DNA of 60,766 nucleotides from positions 1 to 60,766 of the IMG/VR virus record IMGVR_UViG_3300046003_003173; one strand, written 5' to 3'. The DNA is from a virus. A program made the position numbers and the translations under genes. Positions 23,557 to 31,299 of this stretch are shown here, in pieces; position 1 is the stretch's first letter, and each line of letters begins with the position of its first letter. The notes under the pieces were generated by a model that worked only from the letters and a program-made list of their open reading frames with translations, was not told the origin of the DNA and ran no database searches.

Positions 23557-23578
23557 CAGGGCACTGACAAGTGCTCTG
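23557..23578 (+). terminator. Strong hairpin before the DUF932 gene
   Basis: CAGGGCACT and AGTGCTCTG form a nine-pair stem (one G-U) around GACA. No T run follows, so it may act as an attenuator, a processing site or an RNA-stability element rather than a simple terminator. Confidence 0.4.
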
Positions 23579-23613
23579 TGCAGTGCGATCGCGCGCTTCG
23601 GCTAACGCCGGTA

Positions 23614-23637
23614 TCTAAACCAACCTAAAGGACTTTT
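23614..23637 (+). promoter_or_regulatory. Repeated leader element, copy 1 (before DUF932)
   Basis: TCTAAACCAACCTAAAGGAC directly precedes the ATG at 23638. The AAAGGAC part is the Shine-Dalgarno, while the upstream TCTAAACCA is not needed for that yet is conserved in two other leaders (31079 and 34111). Confidence 0.6.
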
Positions 23638-24594
23638 ATGGCTCACGAACTCACCACACACGCTGACGGCCGCGTCGAATTTGCATACCTCGCTTCGGAC
23701 GGCACCCCTTGGCACGGCCTCGGCCAAGCACTCGAAGACGGCACCAGCCTTGATGCTTGGCGCGTCGCAGCCGGCATGGACTGGAAGATCAAGCGCGGCA
23801 TCGTTCGCTACAACACCAGCTTCGAAGGCGACCAGCAGGAACTGCCTGATCAACACGTCCTGTTTCGCTCTGACACAAAGAAGCCCCTCGGCGTCGTGTC
23901 CAAGCGTTATCAAGTGGTGCAGCCCGGCGAGGTCGTCGAGTTCTTCCGCGACATCGCACGGGCCGGCGGGCTCGAGTTGTCGGCTGCCGGCACGATCTAC
24001 GGAGGCAAGCGATTCTGGGCTACGGCCAAGATTGGCGAAGCCGCTCCGACATCGGTAGCGGACACCATTGGCGGGTACATCCTGATCAGCACCAGCGCTG
24101 ACGGATCTCTGGCCACCGAGGTGCGTCGCACCACTGTGCGGACCGTGTGCAAGAACACCTTGGCCATGGCTCTGGGTGACCAAGCTTCGGTCCGGGTCAC
24201 GCACAAGTCGGTGTTCGATCCTGATCAGGTCAAGGAATTCATGGGCTTGAACACCGCGGCTTGGGATGCCTTCCGCCACAACGTCACTCGCTTGGCCAAC
24301 ATCGAGCTGCTCGAAGAAGAGGCCGGTGTGATCACGGCCGGCGTCTTGGGCAACGGAGAGAAGGTCCGCGAGACAGTTGGGTTCAAGAAGGTCTTGTCCC
24401 TGTTCAACGGCGCGGGCATGGGCTCTCAAATGGACGGCGTGATGGGTACGCGTTGGGGCTTGCTCAACGCCTTCACCGAGTACGCTGACCACCACGTCCG
24501 GGCCCGCTCTGATGAGAACCGTTTCGTCTCTTCACAGTGGGGCGTTGGCGCTGACCTCAAGCAACGCGCTCTGTCTGCCCTGATGCCTGCTTAA
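23638..24594 (+). CDS. DUF932 phage/plasmid-like protein (318 aa)
   Basis: It matches the DUF932 family (phage/plasmid-related protein, TIGR03299 type): FAYLASDGTPWHGLGQALED at the N-terminus, LPDQHVLFRSDTKKPLGVVS with KRYQVVQPGEVVEFFRD, GGKRFWATAKIGEAA and VCKNTLAMALGD. Full length is normal. The biochemical role is not known; members are common in plasmids and phages and are often strongly expressed. The conserved leader element and a preceding hairpin suggest its own post-transcriptional control. Confidence 0.88.
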   Translation: MAHELTTHADGRVEFAYLASDGTPWHGLGQALEDGTSLDAWRVAAGMDWKIKRGIVRYNTSFEGDQQELPDQHVLFRSDTKKPLGVVSKRYQVVQPGEVVEFFRDIARAGGLELSAAGTIYGGKRFWATAKIGEAAPTSVADTIGGYILISTSADGSLATEVRRTTVRTVCKNTLAMALGDQASVRVTHKSVFDPDQVKEFMGLNTAAWDAFRHNVTRLANIELLEEEAGVITAGVLGNGEKVRETVGFKKVLSLFNGAGMGSQMDGVMGTRWGLLNAFTEYADHHVRARSDENRFVSSQWGVGADLKQRALSALMPA

Positions 24595-24602
24595 ACCAAA
24601 CC

Positions 24603-24618
24603 GGGGGCTTCGGCCCCC
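24603..24618 (+). terminator. UUCG-capped hairpin between early genes
   Basis: GGGGGC-TTCG-GCCCCC is a perfect six-pair stem with the very stable UUCG tetraloop. It lies just after the DUF932 stop and directly before the AGGAG of the next gene. With no T tract it may mark a 3' end, protect mRNA, or reduce expression of the following genes. Confidence 0.5.
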
Positions 24619-24631
24619 ATAGGAGATCAAC

Positions 24632-24934
24632 ATGCTTACCTTGAACGACATCAACAACATCGAGTGCAACGACGAAGTTAGCCAGCTGGACTACTACCTC
24701 GGTCTCCAACGCGCCATCAATGGAGGCATGTGGGGCCTGCAAGGCAGCTACGACCGGGCCATGATGAGAGCTATTGAAAGCGGCCACTGCATGCTGGGCA
24801 CCAAGTCTGCTCGCGATTACTACGGCAACGGCATCCCCAGCCGCAACGACGTGCAGCCCGGCACCAAAGGCAGCTACGACTTTGTCATCGACAACATGGG
24901 CCTCGAGTGGGCCCGCGAAATGGAAGAAGCTTAA
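24632..24934 (+). CDS. Early protein of unknown function (100 aa)
   Basis: It begins MLTLNDINNIECNDEVSQLD and has GLQGSYDRAMMRAIESGHCM and YYGNGIPSRNDV. It ends LEWAREMEEA. I recognise no domain. It follows the UUCG hairpin and an AGGAG Shine-Dalgarno. It is nearly joined to the next gene (two-base gap). Confidence 0.65.
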   Translation: MLTLNDINNIECNDEVSQLDYYLGLQRAINGGMWGLQGSYDRAMMRAIESGHCMLGTKSARDYYGNGIPSRNDVQPGTKGSYDFVIDNMGLEWAREMEEA

Positions 24935-24936
24935 TC

Positions 24937-25332
24937 ATGGGAACTCGTTCAAACACAGTCGTCATCAACGACGGCGTCAAGATCCTTAACCTTTACCGCC
25001 AGTTTGATGGCTACCCTTCTGGCCACGGCGCCGAGTTGGCCGCCTTCTTAGCCCCCTTGGCTTTAGTCAACGGTTACGCGCCCGGCGCTCAAAGCCAAGC
25101 CAACGGCATGGGCTGCCTTGCTGCTCAGTTGGTGGCCAACTTCAAGACCGGTGTCGGCGGGTTCTACATCGACAACCCTTGCGGCTCTTGCGACCACGAC
25201 TACACGTACACGATCAAGGGCAACACCCAGACCCCCGAAGCAGGGTTAGTTATCACCGTGCACGGCTACGGCAAAAAAGTTTTTACTGGCAACCTTAAAG
25301 CGTTCATTAACTTTTGCAAGGACTCCGCATGA
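24937..25332 (+). CDS. Conserved phage protein of unknown function (131 aa)
   Basis: The start at 24937 (MGTRSNTVVINDGVKILNLY) gives the family-like opening MGTRS and is preferred to an upstream in-frame ATG inside the previous gene. It contains RQFDGYPSGHGAELAAFLAP and a Cys pair in CGSCDHDYTYTIKGN. I recall this family in other phages without a known role. It overlaps the next small gene by four bases. Confidence 0.7.
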   Translation: MGTRSNTVVINDGVKILNLYRQFDGYPSGHGAELAAFLAPLALVNGYAPGAQSQANGMGCLAAQLVANFKTGVGGFYIDNPCGSCDHDYTYTIKGNTQTPEAGLVITVHGYGKKVFTGNLKAFINFCKDSA

Positions 25333-25409
25333 AATTCGCCCTCGCATTTGCTTACGCTTTTGCCCTTGTGGTCCTGTGCTTGGACCTAATGATCTGGAGA
25401 CCCTTATGA
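25329..25409 (+). CDS. Single-pass membrane micropeptide (26 aa)
   Basis: ATG overlaps the upstream TGA, and its own stop overlaps the ATG of the next gene (ATGA). The protein is almost entirely one hydrophobic helix (MKFALAFAYAFALVVLCLDL) ending MIWRPL. The coupled overlaps on both sides support translation. The function is unknown; it could be an inner-membrane peptide. Confidence 0.5.
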   Translation: MKFALAFAYAFALVVLCLDLMIWRPL

Positions 25410-25801
25410 AACACCAAACGCTCGATGACTTCTTGGCAAACCACGGCTGGTCAGACACCATGAAAGCCCGTCTTCGCAAGACTTCAGAAAACTTAGATGT
25501 CAAGTACCTTGTCGCTTGGGACAACGCCGGCCAGATCTCGGCATCGGCTTTTACCGACAAGCCTGTCGAGTGGCCAGAGACCGCTTTAGCCATCTGGTCG
25601 AGGGACAAGGACCTTGACCCGGGCACCAAGTCGCGCACGATGATGGCCGTCGAGATGGTGGAGGTGGGCGGCCTGACTGTCTACGCCGCGTCAAAGAAGA
25701 TGGGGATCAACCAGTCAGCCGTTCACCGCGCGGTCAAGCGTCGAGAGATCAACCCAGTCTGCCCTCACTGCAATCAGGTGATCAGAAGTCAAGTTGCCTA
25801 G
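25406..25801 (+). CDS. HTH protein with C-terminal Cys pair (131 aa)
   Basis: The start at 25406 (MKHQTLDDFLANHGWSDTMK) overlaps the micropeptide stop. The C-terminal half has a helix-turn-helix-like stretch (TVYAASKKMGINQSAVHRAV) followed by a possible zinc knuckle, CPHCNQVI. The N-terminal half is unrecognised. It is probably a DNA-binding regulator. It converges on the minus-strand zinc-finger gene with a 20-base tail-to-tail overlap. Confidence 0.7.
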   Translation: MKHQTLDDFLANHGWSDTMKARLRKTSENLDVKYLVAWDNAGQISASAFTDKPVEWPETALAIWSRDKDLDPGTKSRTMMAVEMVEVGGLTVYAASKKMGINQSAVHRAVKRREINPVCPHCNQVIRSQVA

Positions 25802-26240
25802 CTAGTTTTTTCATGATGGCCGCTGCGATCTCGTGCTCCAAGCGCGTGATTGTCGCGGCCAATTTTGTTTCTGCCTCACCCCTAAGCTCCTTCCTCCCCA
25901 CTCCTCTGCAGTCAAGGCAGATCTCATCACTCAGGACCGGCGCGTCCTTGATCACGCTGTACCCGCGCCCGTGGCAGGCCGGGCACACGTCCTTCGACAG
26001 GTGGTGCATGACGTTGTAAACCACTAGTGGCTCGTTGCCCATCTCGACCAAAGTCTCGGCAATGTGGAACACCTCGCGTGTGTCTCCTGCATATCGCCAA
26101 CGCCAGATCGCCAGCCCAAGCGGGTTGCTTGCACCGGCCATCCCACAAGCCCTCACCAAGTCGATGTCGCCTATCTCGTTAACCGGGACCTCGCTCAGGT
26201 TCTTGGACACCTGAGCTTTGGTTACTCGCTCTTTGAACAT
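25782..26240 (-). CDS. DnaJ-type zinc-finger protein (152 aa)
   Basis: The start at 26240 (MFKERVTKAQVSKNLSEVPV) overlaps the helicase stop by one base. The protein carries two CxxCxGxG motifs (CPACHGRGYSV and CLDCRGVGRK), which would bind one zinc as in DnaJ and some antitermination Q proteins. A helical tail (ATITRLEHEIAAAIMKKLAR) follows. Position after the helicase suggests a replication or transcription accessory role; antiterminator is one possibility. Confidence 0.7.
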   Translation of the reverse strand: MFKERVTKAQVSKNLSEVPVNEIGDIDLVRACGMAGASNPLGLAIWRWRYAGDTREVFHIAETLVEMGNEPLVVYNVMHHLSKDVCPACHGRGYSVIKDAPVLSDEICLDCRGVGRKELRGEAETKLAATITRLEHEIAAAIMKKLARQLDF

Positions 26241-27553
26241 CACTTCCCCCTTGATTCGTTGACCGCGTCGATCAGTGCCTGTTGCATGTTGCCCTTGCTT
26301 GCAAGCACCGCCATGATCCGTTCGTCGATTGTGCCCGCGGACACAAGGTGGTGCACGACGACCTCGTTCTTCTGCCCTGACCTGTGCAGCCTTGCATTGG
26401 CCTGCTCGTACAGGTCCAAGCTGAAAGGCAATCCAAACCACACTGCCACATTGCCGCCCACCTGTAGCCCGTCCACGCCGTGGCCGCCGCTTGCCGGGTG
26501 CATCAGCATCAGCTTGATCTTGCCTGCCTGCCAACGGGCCAGTGAATCTTCGCCGTCGAACTGCACTGCCTGAGGGAACCTTGCCTTGATCCGGTCCATG
26601 TCGTGCACGTATGCTGTAAAGCAAAGAACCGGCTCGCCTTGATCCACGATCTCCTCGAGTGCGTCAAGCTTGGCATCATGGATCAGGTGCACAACCCGAT
26701 CGTCGTCATAGACGGCCCCGTTGGCCATCTGACCCAGCTTGCCTGCCAGCACTGCCGAGTTGACCGCGGCCACCTTCCCGCTCACCATGGTCGCTTCCAT
26801 CTCCCGGTATCGGCCCATGTCGAATGTCACTTGGACCACGTTGTCGATACGCTCTGGCATCTCAACCCCGCTGTCCACGCTGACCATCACATCCTTCACC
26901 GCTTCTTGAATCTCCTGCCTCGCCCCCCTCCTGAGCTTCCAGCTGTAAATAATTTGACCGTTCCTTTTGTCCGGCACGTACCACTGGTCCCGGTACTTGG
27001 TGATCCCGGTGCCAAGCCTTTTGCCGTTGTCCATGATGCTGATCTGGGCCCACAGGTCAAGCAGGTCACCGTTCGGGTCTGGCGTACCTGTGAGAATAAA
27101 CAGCTTCTGGATTTGGCCGCGGACCGACTTCAGTGCCTGCCAAGCTTTGCTGGCCCGGTCCTTGAAACCCCGGTTCTCGTCGATCACCACGCACGCGAAA
27201 GGCCAAGGCTGTTTGCTTTCCTTGACCAGATCCACCAACCAAGAAAAGTTCTCCCGGTTGATCACGTAGACGTCCGCGTCCACCATCAATGCCTCTAGCC
27301 GGGCCGGAATGGGCCCTAGAACCTTCGAAACGGTCAAGCTGGATAGGTGGTCCCACTTACCCGCCTCCGCGTGCCATACGAGCTCTGCGACCCGTTTGGG
27401 CGCCACCACAAGTGCCTTCACCCCCATCTGCCCGATCGCGGTCAGGGTCGCGACCGTCTTTCCAGCCCCCATTCGAAGCGCAATCAGCTGGTAGGCTTCG
27501 TCGACCATCCTCTGAATCGTCACGGCCTGAGCCGGTCTAGCGGAAAATTTCAT
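26240..27553 (-). CDS. SNF2/DEAD-like helicase (437 aa)
   Basis: Superfamily 2 motifs are in order: Q-type N-terminus, Walker A GAGKT (29-33), Walker B D125-E126-N127 (VVIDEN instead of the common DExS/DExH), motif III LTGTPDPNG, and a C-terminal RecA fold with LMLMHPASGGHGVDGLQ and motif VI QANARLHRSGQK. The size suits compact phage SNF2 helicases. It is likely to remodel DNA or replication intermediates. It overlaps VRR-NUC by 17 bases and precedes the zinc-finger gene. Confidence 0.9.
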   Translation of the reverse strand: MKFSARPAQAVTIQRMVDEAYQLIALRMGAGKTVATLTAIGQMGVKALVVAPKRVAELVWHAEAGKWDHLSSLTVSKVLGPIPARLEALMVDADVYVINRENFSWLVDLVKESKQPWPFACVVIDENRGFKDRASKAWQALKSVRGQIQKLFILTGTPDPNGDLLDLWAQISIMDNGKRLGTGITKYRDQWYVPDKRNGQIIYSWKLRRGARQEIQEAVKDVMVSVDSGVEMPERIDNVVQVTFDMGRYREMEATMVSGKVAAVNSAVLAGKLGQMANGAVYDDDRVVHLIHDAKLDALEEIVDQGEPVLCFTAYVHDMDRIKARFPQAVQFDGEDSLARWQAGKIKLMLMHPASGGHGVDGLQVGGNVAVWFGLPFSLDLYEQANARLHRSGQKNEVVVHHLVSAGTIDERIMAVLASKGNMQQALIDAVNESRGK

Positions 27554-27803
27554 CAGCTTTCTCCATCGAGTCGACCACGCGCACGTCGGCGCCCAGTCCC
27601 CTCAGCATTTCAATGATTCGGTTCTGAAGAGGCGTTGGCTTTTCGCCGGGCCTCTTGAGTTCCACAAAAATAATCCGGCCACCGGGCAGAAACACAATCC
27701 GGTCCGGCACTCCAGACATGCCCGGCGACACCCACTTGGCCGCCAAGCCTCCCGCCTTCTTGGCTATTACCCTCAATCTTTGTTCAATCTTCTTTTCCAG
27801 CAT
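27537..27803 (-). CDS. VRR-NUC domain nuclease (88 aa)
   Basis: A stand-alone VRR-NUC fold with the PD-(D/E)xK core: MSGVPDRIVFLPGGRIIFVE then LKRPGEKPTPLQNRI, with the catalytic D, E and K visible, and a C-terminal VRVVDSMEKADEIF. Such phage enzymes resolve branched DNA. It is paired with the SNF2 helicase, a frequent phage combination that probably acts on recombination or replication intermediates. Confidence 0.9.
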   Translation of the reverse strand: MLEKKIEQRLRVIAKKAGGLAAKWVSPGMSGVPDRIVFLPGGRIIFVELKRPGEKPTPLQNRIIEMLRGLGADVRVVDSMEKADEIFR

Positions 27804-28015
27804 GGTCAGGGCAATAGGGCATTAAAGGGCAATGATTTTCCTATATATATACTTAGCAAACACTCATTTTTTACTTTAAACATTTACTCTAATATGTATA
27901 TAAATTTATAATACCCTTAATACCCTAGTACTTGTATTCTCCAATGAAATCAACGACTTAGGGCAGGGTAGTAGGGGTAGGGTAATAGGTATGCCTAGTA
28001 ATACCCTTTACCCTA
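27804..28015. other. Candidate replication origin: AT-rich tract with iterons
   Basis: This non-coding gap has three parts. Three AGGGCA(A/T)T repeats lie at 27808, 27816 and 27826. An AT-rich tract runs from about 27836 to 27911. TACCCT repeats lie at 27912, 27921, 28002 and 28009, with the reverse form AGGGTA at 27965 and 27979. It lies between nuclease/helicase and primase genes. AT-rich DNA plus iterons beside replication genes fits an origin. Confidence 0.5.
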
Positions 28016-30347
28016 GAAAATCGGGCTCCCCCGCTGGAATCATGAAAACGACGCGTCCGTTTGTCTTTCTACGCTGTCCGCCGTTCAATTTCTTCAATGC
28101 CCTGCCCGCAGCGATTGTTTGCCATTTTGATGGATCCCTCACTCCAATCTTCAACAGCGCGTCGGTCGCAGTGATCCAAACGTCACCAAGACCCAATTCG
28201 GACCACTCAAATGCGGCTGCCAGCCTCTCCTCGATCGGATCAACCACGGTAAACTCCTCGTTGTGAATGTTCAATTCGCCCATCTCTTGCATGTTCAGGG
28301 CCCATTGCTCGCCCCCAACCCACAACCCCTTCACTTCGGCCCAGACCTGTTGCATGTCGATCCCGCTATCCAAATCAAACCCGTCGACCTCGATCGACCA
28401 GAAGCGGCGGTTGCCACTGGGGTCGTTCAGGTACTGGGATTCGTTGACCGTTCCGCCAAACACCGTGCGACGACCGAAGTTGGACTCGGTCGCGGCGTAG
28501 GGCCGGCGCAGCTTGTCCATGGGCTGGGTCACGAATGACTTCAGTGCGCTGACCTCGCTCTTTGAAAACGTCGCGTCAAGCTCACCCAGTTCGACGATCC
28601 AGTAGGACAGGGCGATGAAGATCGAGTCCTTGGATTTCATGTCAAGAGTGTGGCCGGTCAGCACCGAGTCAAGTGAGGCCGGCGCCAGCTTCTGGAACCA
28701 AGTGGTCTTGCCAATGTTCTGTGGCCCGACGAATGTCAGGATGCCCTGTGCGGCGATGCCGTCTGGGCTGAATGCGGCGGCCACCGCTTGGATCAGCCAC
28801 TTGCGCATCAACCTGCTCTTCATCCGATCCCCGCCGGCCGGCACCCGAACAGTGTCGTAAAACAAATCGAGCCGCGACACCCCGTCCCAAGCCACACTGT
28901 CAATCCACTGCACAACCGGGTTGTACTGGTTCTTGTCTGCGGCCGTGATCAGGAACTGAGCAATGTGCTTGGTTGGCATGCGCACGGTCTCGCACTCAGA
29001 GAGGACGTGAGCTATGGCCGCGTTGTCCCTGTTGTCTCTGGTGAATGCAGTCCCCGGGATGGACATCTCGATCGCCTTCTTGATCACGTTGTACCGAAGC
29101 CCATACCCCAGCGTCCCGATGAGCACGTAGAAGTTGGGCAGGGTGCATAAGGGATAACCCTCATCGTTCAGGTTGACAAAGCCTCCAGACACACGCACCC
29201 GGGCCCGGACCCAGCCCCTGACCGTGGACAAGGGCAGCTTCAAGCCGAGGTCCTTCGCCTTGTCTTGAATCGCAACCGCGATCTGCTCACGCTCCACGTC
29301 CGACAACTCAGCAGTGTGTGCGACCCCAGCGGCGATCTTCTCTTGCAGATGACGGACGTCAGTGCACCCCTCAATCAGGCCCATCACCCCGGCCAAGGCC
29401 AAGTCCCTTTGGTCCAGCGCCCGCACTTCTCGTTTATCCTTGGTCATGTGCAGCAGAGAGGCCAAGGTCACGGCCCCGCGCCCGCCCGGCCGATCCGTAC
29501 TAAAGCTCTCCCACTTTTCGGCGCAGTAACCGGACACCCACTTGCCAGACCTCGCGCTCCAGCTGTCCCAAGCCTCGAGCCACTCCCCATCCCCAGAGCC
29601 CTGATGGTGCAGTGCAGCACCGATCTTGAGCCACTCCCCGTAACCCACGTCCGGGTCGAGGTGCACGAGCACCTCTTCCGCCACCCGGTCAAGATCCCAC
29701 CCGTCAAGAGTGGACTTCAGGTTGGCGAAGGCGTCACCAGAGTATCCTGCTTCGTGGCCAGAGTATCCTGCTTCGTGGCCAGAGTAGAGGGACTCTCCCC
29801 ACACCTTGTCGACCATCCAGCCAAGGTCTTGAGGCATCATCGGCAGAGACGCGTGCCCGTTGAGAGCATGGCCTGTCACTGTGAAGTAACGGCCGTCTTT
29901 GTACAGCTCAACGCCGGACTCTTTCTTGGTCCGCGAGCCGTCGAGGTTGGTCTGGGTGAAAATCTTGATCCCGGTGCCAGATGGCGACACCTCTGCGTAA
30001 CCCTCCACCCTGTCGAGCGTCTCTTGGGCCAAAGCAGTCAGCACGCCGGTGGCCGGGTCGCGACAGTCATCCAGATCGATCCCGTGCAGAGTGCCGCCAA
30101 GCACGATGCCGATGCCGTCGTAATCGCCAATCAGGTATTCGTCGACCGCTGCACCGAAAGACACCCAAGTAGCCGGGTTTGTCGAGCTCCCGGCACCGCC
30201 CTTGGCTGAGAGGGGCATCTTGGCCCAGACCTTGTCGCCGTTGGGCTTGCTCCGCTGCACGTTGCGCCACAGCACCCACCGGTCCAGCGCTTGCAGGTCT
30301 CGGGGTATGGCGTCTAGGCTAAGAGCCAGTACGTTGGGGCGGGTCAT
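28008..30347 (-). CDS. Primase-helicase: PrimPol-like N-terminus with VapE-type helicase (779 aa)
   Basis: The N-terminal 180 residues look like a bifunctional primase/polymerase fold (RWVLWRNVQRSKPNGDKVWA, IGIVLGGTLHGIDLDDCRDP, EVSPSGTGIKIFTQT). A PriCT-like region follows (GYGEWLKIGAALHHQ). The C-terminal half is a VirE/VapE-type SF3-like ATPase with Walker A GPQNIGKTT (K547), YWIVELGELDATF and SGNRRFWSIEVDGFD. It should prime and unwind DNA at the origin. A 21-base unit is tandemly repeated in the interdomain linker. It overlaps the 66-aa gene by four bases. Confidence 0.88.
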   Translation of the reverse strand: MTRPNVLALSLDAIPRDLQALDRWVLWRNVQRSKPNGDKVWAKMPLSAKGGAGSSTNPATWVSFGAAVDEYLIGDYDGIGIVLGGTLHGIDLDDCRDPATGVLTALAQETLDRVEGYAEVSPSGTGIKIFTQTNLDGSRTKKESGVELYKDGRYFTVTGHALNGHASLPMMPQDLGWMVDKVWGESLYSGHEAGYSGHEAGYSGDAFANLKSTLDGWDLDRVAEEVLVHLDPDVGYGEWLKIGAALHHQGSGDGEWLEAWDSWSARSGKWVSGYCAEKWESFSTDRPGGRGAVTLASLLHMTKDKREVRALDQRDLALAGVMGLIEGCTDVRHLQEKIAAGVAHTAELSDVEREQIAVAIQDKAKDLGLKLPLSTVRGWVRARVRVSGGFVNLNDEGYPLCTLPNFYVLIGTLGYGLRYNVIKKAIEMSIPGTAFTRDNRDNAAIAHVLSECETVRMPTKHIAQFLITAADKNQYNPVVQWIDSVAWDGVSRLDLFYDTVRVPAGGDRMKSRLMRKWLIQAVAAAFSPDGIAAQGILTFVGPQNIGKTTWFQKLAPASLDSVLTGHTLDMKSKDSIFIALSYWIVELGELDATFSKSEVSALKSFVTQPMDKLRRPYAATESNFGRRTVFGGTVNESQYLNDPSGNRRFWSIEVDGFDLDSGIDMQQVWAEVKGLWVGGEQWALNMQEMGELNIHNEEFTVVDPIEERLAAAFEWSELGLGDVWITATDALLKIGVRDPSKWQTIAAGRALKKLNGGQRRKTNGRVVFMIPAGEPDFLG
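29737..29786 (-). repeat. Tandem 21-bp repeat in primase linker
   Basis: Two exact 21-base units (29737-29757 and 29758-29778) plus eight bases of a third encode YSGHEAG-YSGHEAG-YSG. Copy number can vary by slippage without changing the frame. Confidence 0.9.
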
Positions 30348-30544
30348 GCTTTGTCACCCCGCAACAACATCCCAGTTGGAATGCCGCCAGCTTGCAGCAT
30401 TGCTTTGCGCAGGCCGTTGTAGCTATCCGACTGGATTAGCGCTGCAATAATGGCGCCGTGGTGCTCTTCGCTAATTTCCATTTGATCAACTGCGTCTATG
30501 CAGTCGGCCAAAAGATCCTTGTAATACTCAACGCGAGTAAACAT
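30344..30544 (-). CDS. Small protein upstream of primase (66 aa)
   Basis: The start at 30544 (MFTRVEYYKDLLADCIDAVD) follows AGGAG, better than an upstream in-frame ATG. The sequence is helical (EEHHGAIIAALIQSDSYNGL). It overlaps the primase start by four bases, implying translational coupling. The function is unknown. Confidence 0.7.
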   Translation of the reverse strand: MFTRVEYYKDLLADCIDAVDQMEISEEHHGAIIAALIQSDSYNGLRKAMLQAGGIPTGMLLRGDKA

Positions 30545-30585
30545 ACCGTCTCCTAAATACAACACCGGCATCCGGCCGGTTCGGT

Positions 30586-30780
30586 TTAATTCGGCATCCC
30601 GCCAATCGGCAACAGGTGCAGGAGGGCTCGCTGTACCTGAGTCTGGAAAGCGTTGACCGCCTCGTCGTCACAAGATATGAACACCCTCACGCCATCATCT
30701 TCCACGTCAAACACCAACTCCGCGCCCTCTGCAATCGCACGCATGGCGTCCACCGACAGGGCCAAACGCAGCTCAATCAC
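30586..30780 (-). CDS. Small protein downstream of regulator (64 aa)
   Basis: It begins MIELRLALSVDAMRAIAEGA, with a beta-type centre (ELVFDVEDDGVRVFIS) and a helical end. Its start overlaps the stop of the Cro-like gene (ATGA), so the two are coupled. No domain is recognised. Confidence 0.65.
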   Translation of the reverse strand: MIELRLALSVDAMRAIAEGAELVFDVEDDGVRVFISCDDEAVNAFQTQVQRALLHLLPIGGMPN

Positions 30781-30998
30781 TTGCGGCCCTTCAGAGCAGC
30801 CCAGTCGACGTCCGGCCTCAAGTCTTCAGCTCGAAAACCCAGCTTCAGCCGTCGTGAGATCCGGACCAGTTCCGGCACTCTTGCTATTGGTATTCGGCCC
30901 TTGCTTCCCCACAGTGACACGGCCTGAGATCGTATGCCAAGATGGTGGGCTAAGTTGACTGGACCGCCGAAGCGGTTGACTATTTCGCGAGTGTTCAT
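30777..30998 (-). CDS. Cro/YdaS-like HTH repressor (73 aa)
   Basis: A compact helix-turn-helix protein: IVNRFGGPVNLAHHLGIRSQ then AVSLWGSKGRIPIARVPELV, as in YdaS/Cro regulators. It is the first gene of the minus-strand replication operon and faces the plus-strand operon from 31105. The shared 106-base gap contains a GTTGT..ACGAC dyad, so it probably autoregulates and controls both directions. Confidence 0.8.
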   Translation of the reverse strand: MNTREIVNRFGGPVNLAHHLGIRSQAVSLWGSKGRIPIARVPELVRISRRLKLGFRAEDLRPDVDWAALKGRK

Positions 30999-31014
30999 AG
31001 GTCGGCATGATAGC

Positions 31015-31044
31015 GTTGTTTACACGACACAATAAAATTATTTT
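31015..31044 (+). promoter_or_regulatory. Divergent control region with operator-like dyad and promoter candidate
   Basis: TTGTTT (31016-31021), 17 bases, then TATTTT (31039-31044) form a moderate plus-strand promoter for the 31-43 kb operon. The dyad GTTGTTTACACGAC (31015-31028) overlaps the -35 and resembles the two dyads near 22.6 kb. The facing repressor start is at 30998. Confidence 0.45.
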
Positions 31045-31078
31045 TACAGGCCCCCGAAAGCGCTGTTATCATTTCGGT

Positions 31079-31104
31079 TCTAAACCAGCCTACAGGACAA
31101 AACC
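31079..31104 (+). promoter_or_regulatory. Repeated leader element, copy 2
   Basis: TCTAAACCAGCCTACAGGAC lies directly before the ATG at 31105. It matches the leaders at 23614 and 34111 in TCTAAACCA and in the CTA.AGGAC part. Confidence 0.6.
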
Positions 31105-31299
31105 ATGAACGACATGTACCAGCGGTTCTTGAGCCTATTCAAGACCCCATCACCAGTGGAGATTGCTGCCCGGGAGCTCGACGAAGCCCGGCGCCAGCTG
31201 CTCCAATCCCAGAGTGCTGCCGAGTATGCAACCCGCATCTCGGCTTATCACCTCGACCGCATCAAGCGCCTTCAAACCTACATCAAGGATCAGACATGA
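31105..31299 (+). CDS. Small coiled-coil protein (64 aa)
   Basis: It begins MNDMYQRFLSLFKTPSPVEI, then a long charged helix (ARELDEARRQLLQSQSAAEY) ending RLQTYIKDQT. It is the first gene of the long plus-strand operon, preceded by the repeated leader. It overlaps the next gene by four bases. The function is unknown. Confidence 0.7.
   Translation: MNDMYQRFLSLFKTPSPVEIAARELDEARRQLLQSQSAAEYATRISAYHLDRIKRLQTYIKDQT

Noticed and set aside
23602-24495. 297-codon minus-strand ORF opposite DUF932
   Set aside because: It is a shadow of a well-recognised gene in GC-rich DNA; no Shine-Dalgarno and no domain. It shows that open antisense frames alone are weak evidence, unlike the HNH gene, which has a domain and a ribosome site.
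29265-30209. 314-codon plus-strand ORF opposite the primase
   Set aside because: Shadow frame; it contains the repeat VSCFVARVSCFVARV only because the primase has a tandem repeat on the other strand.
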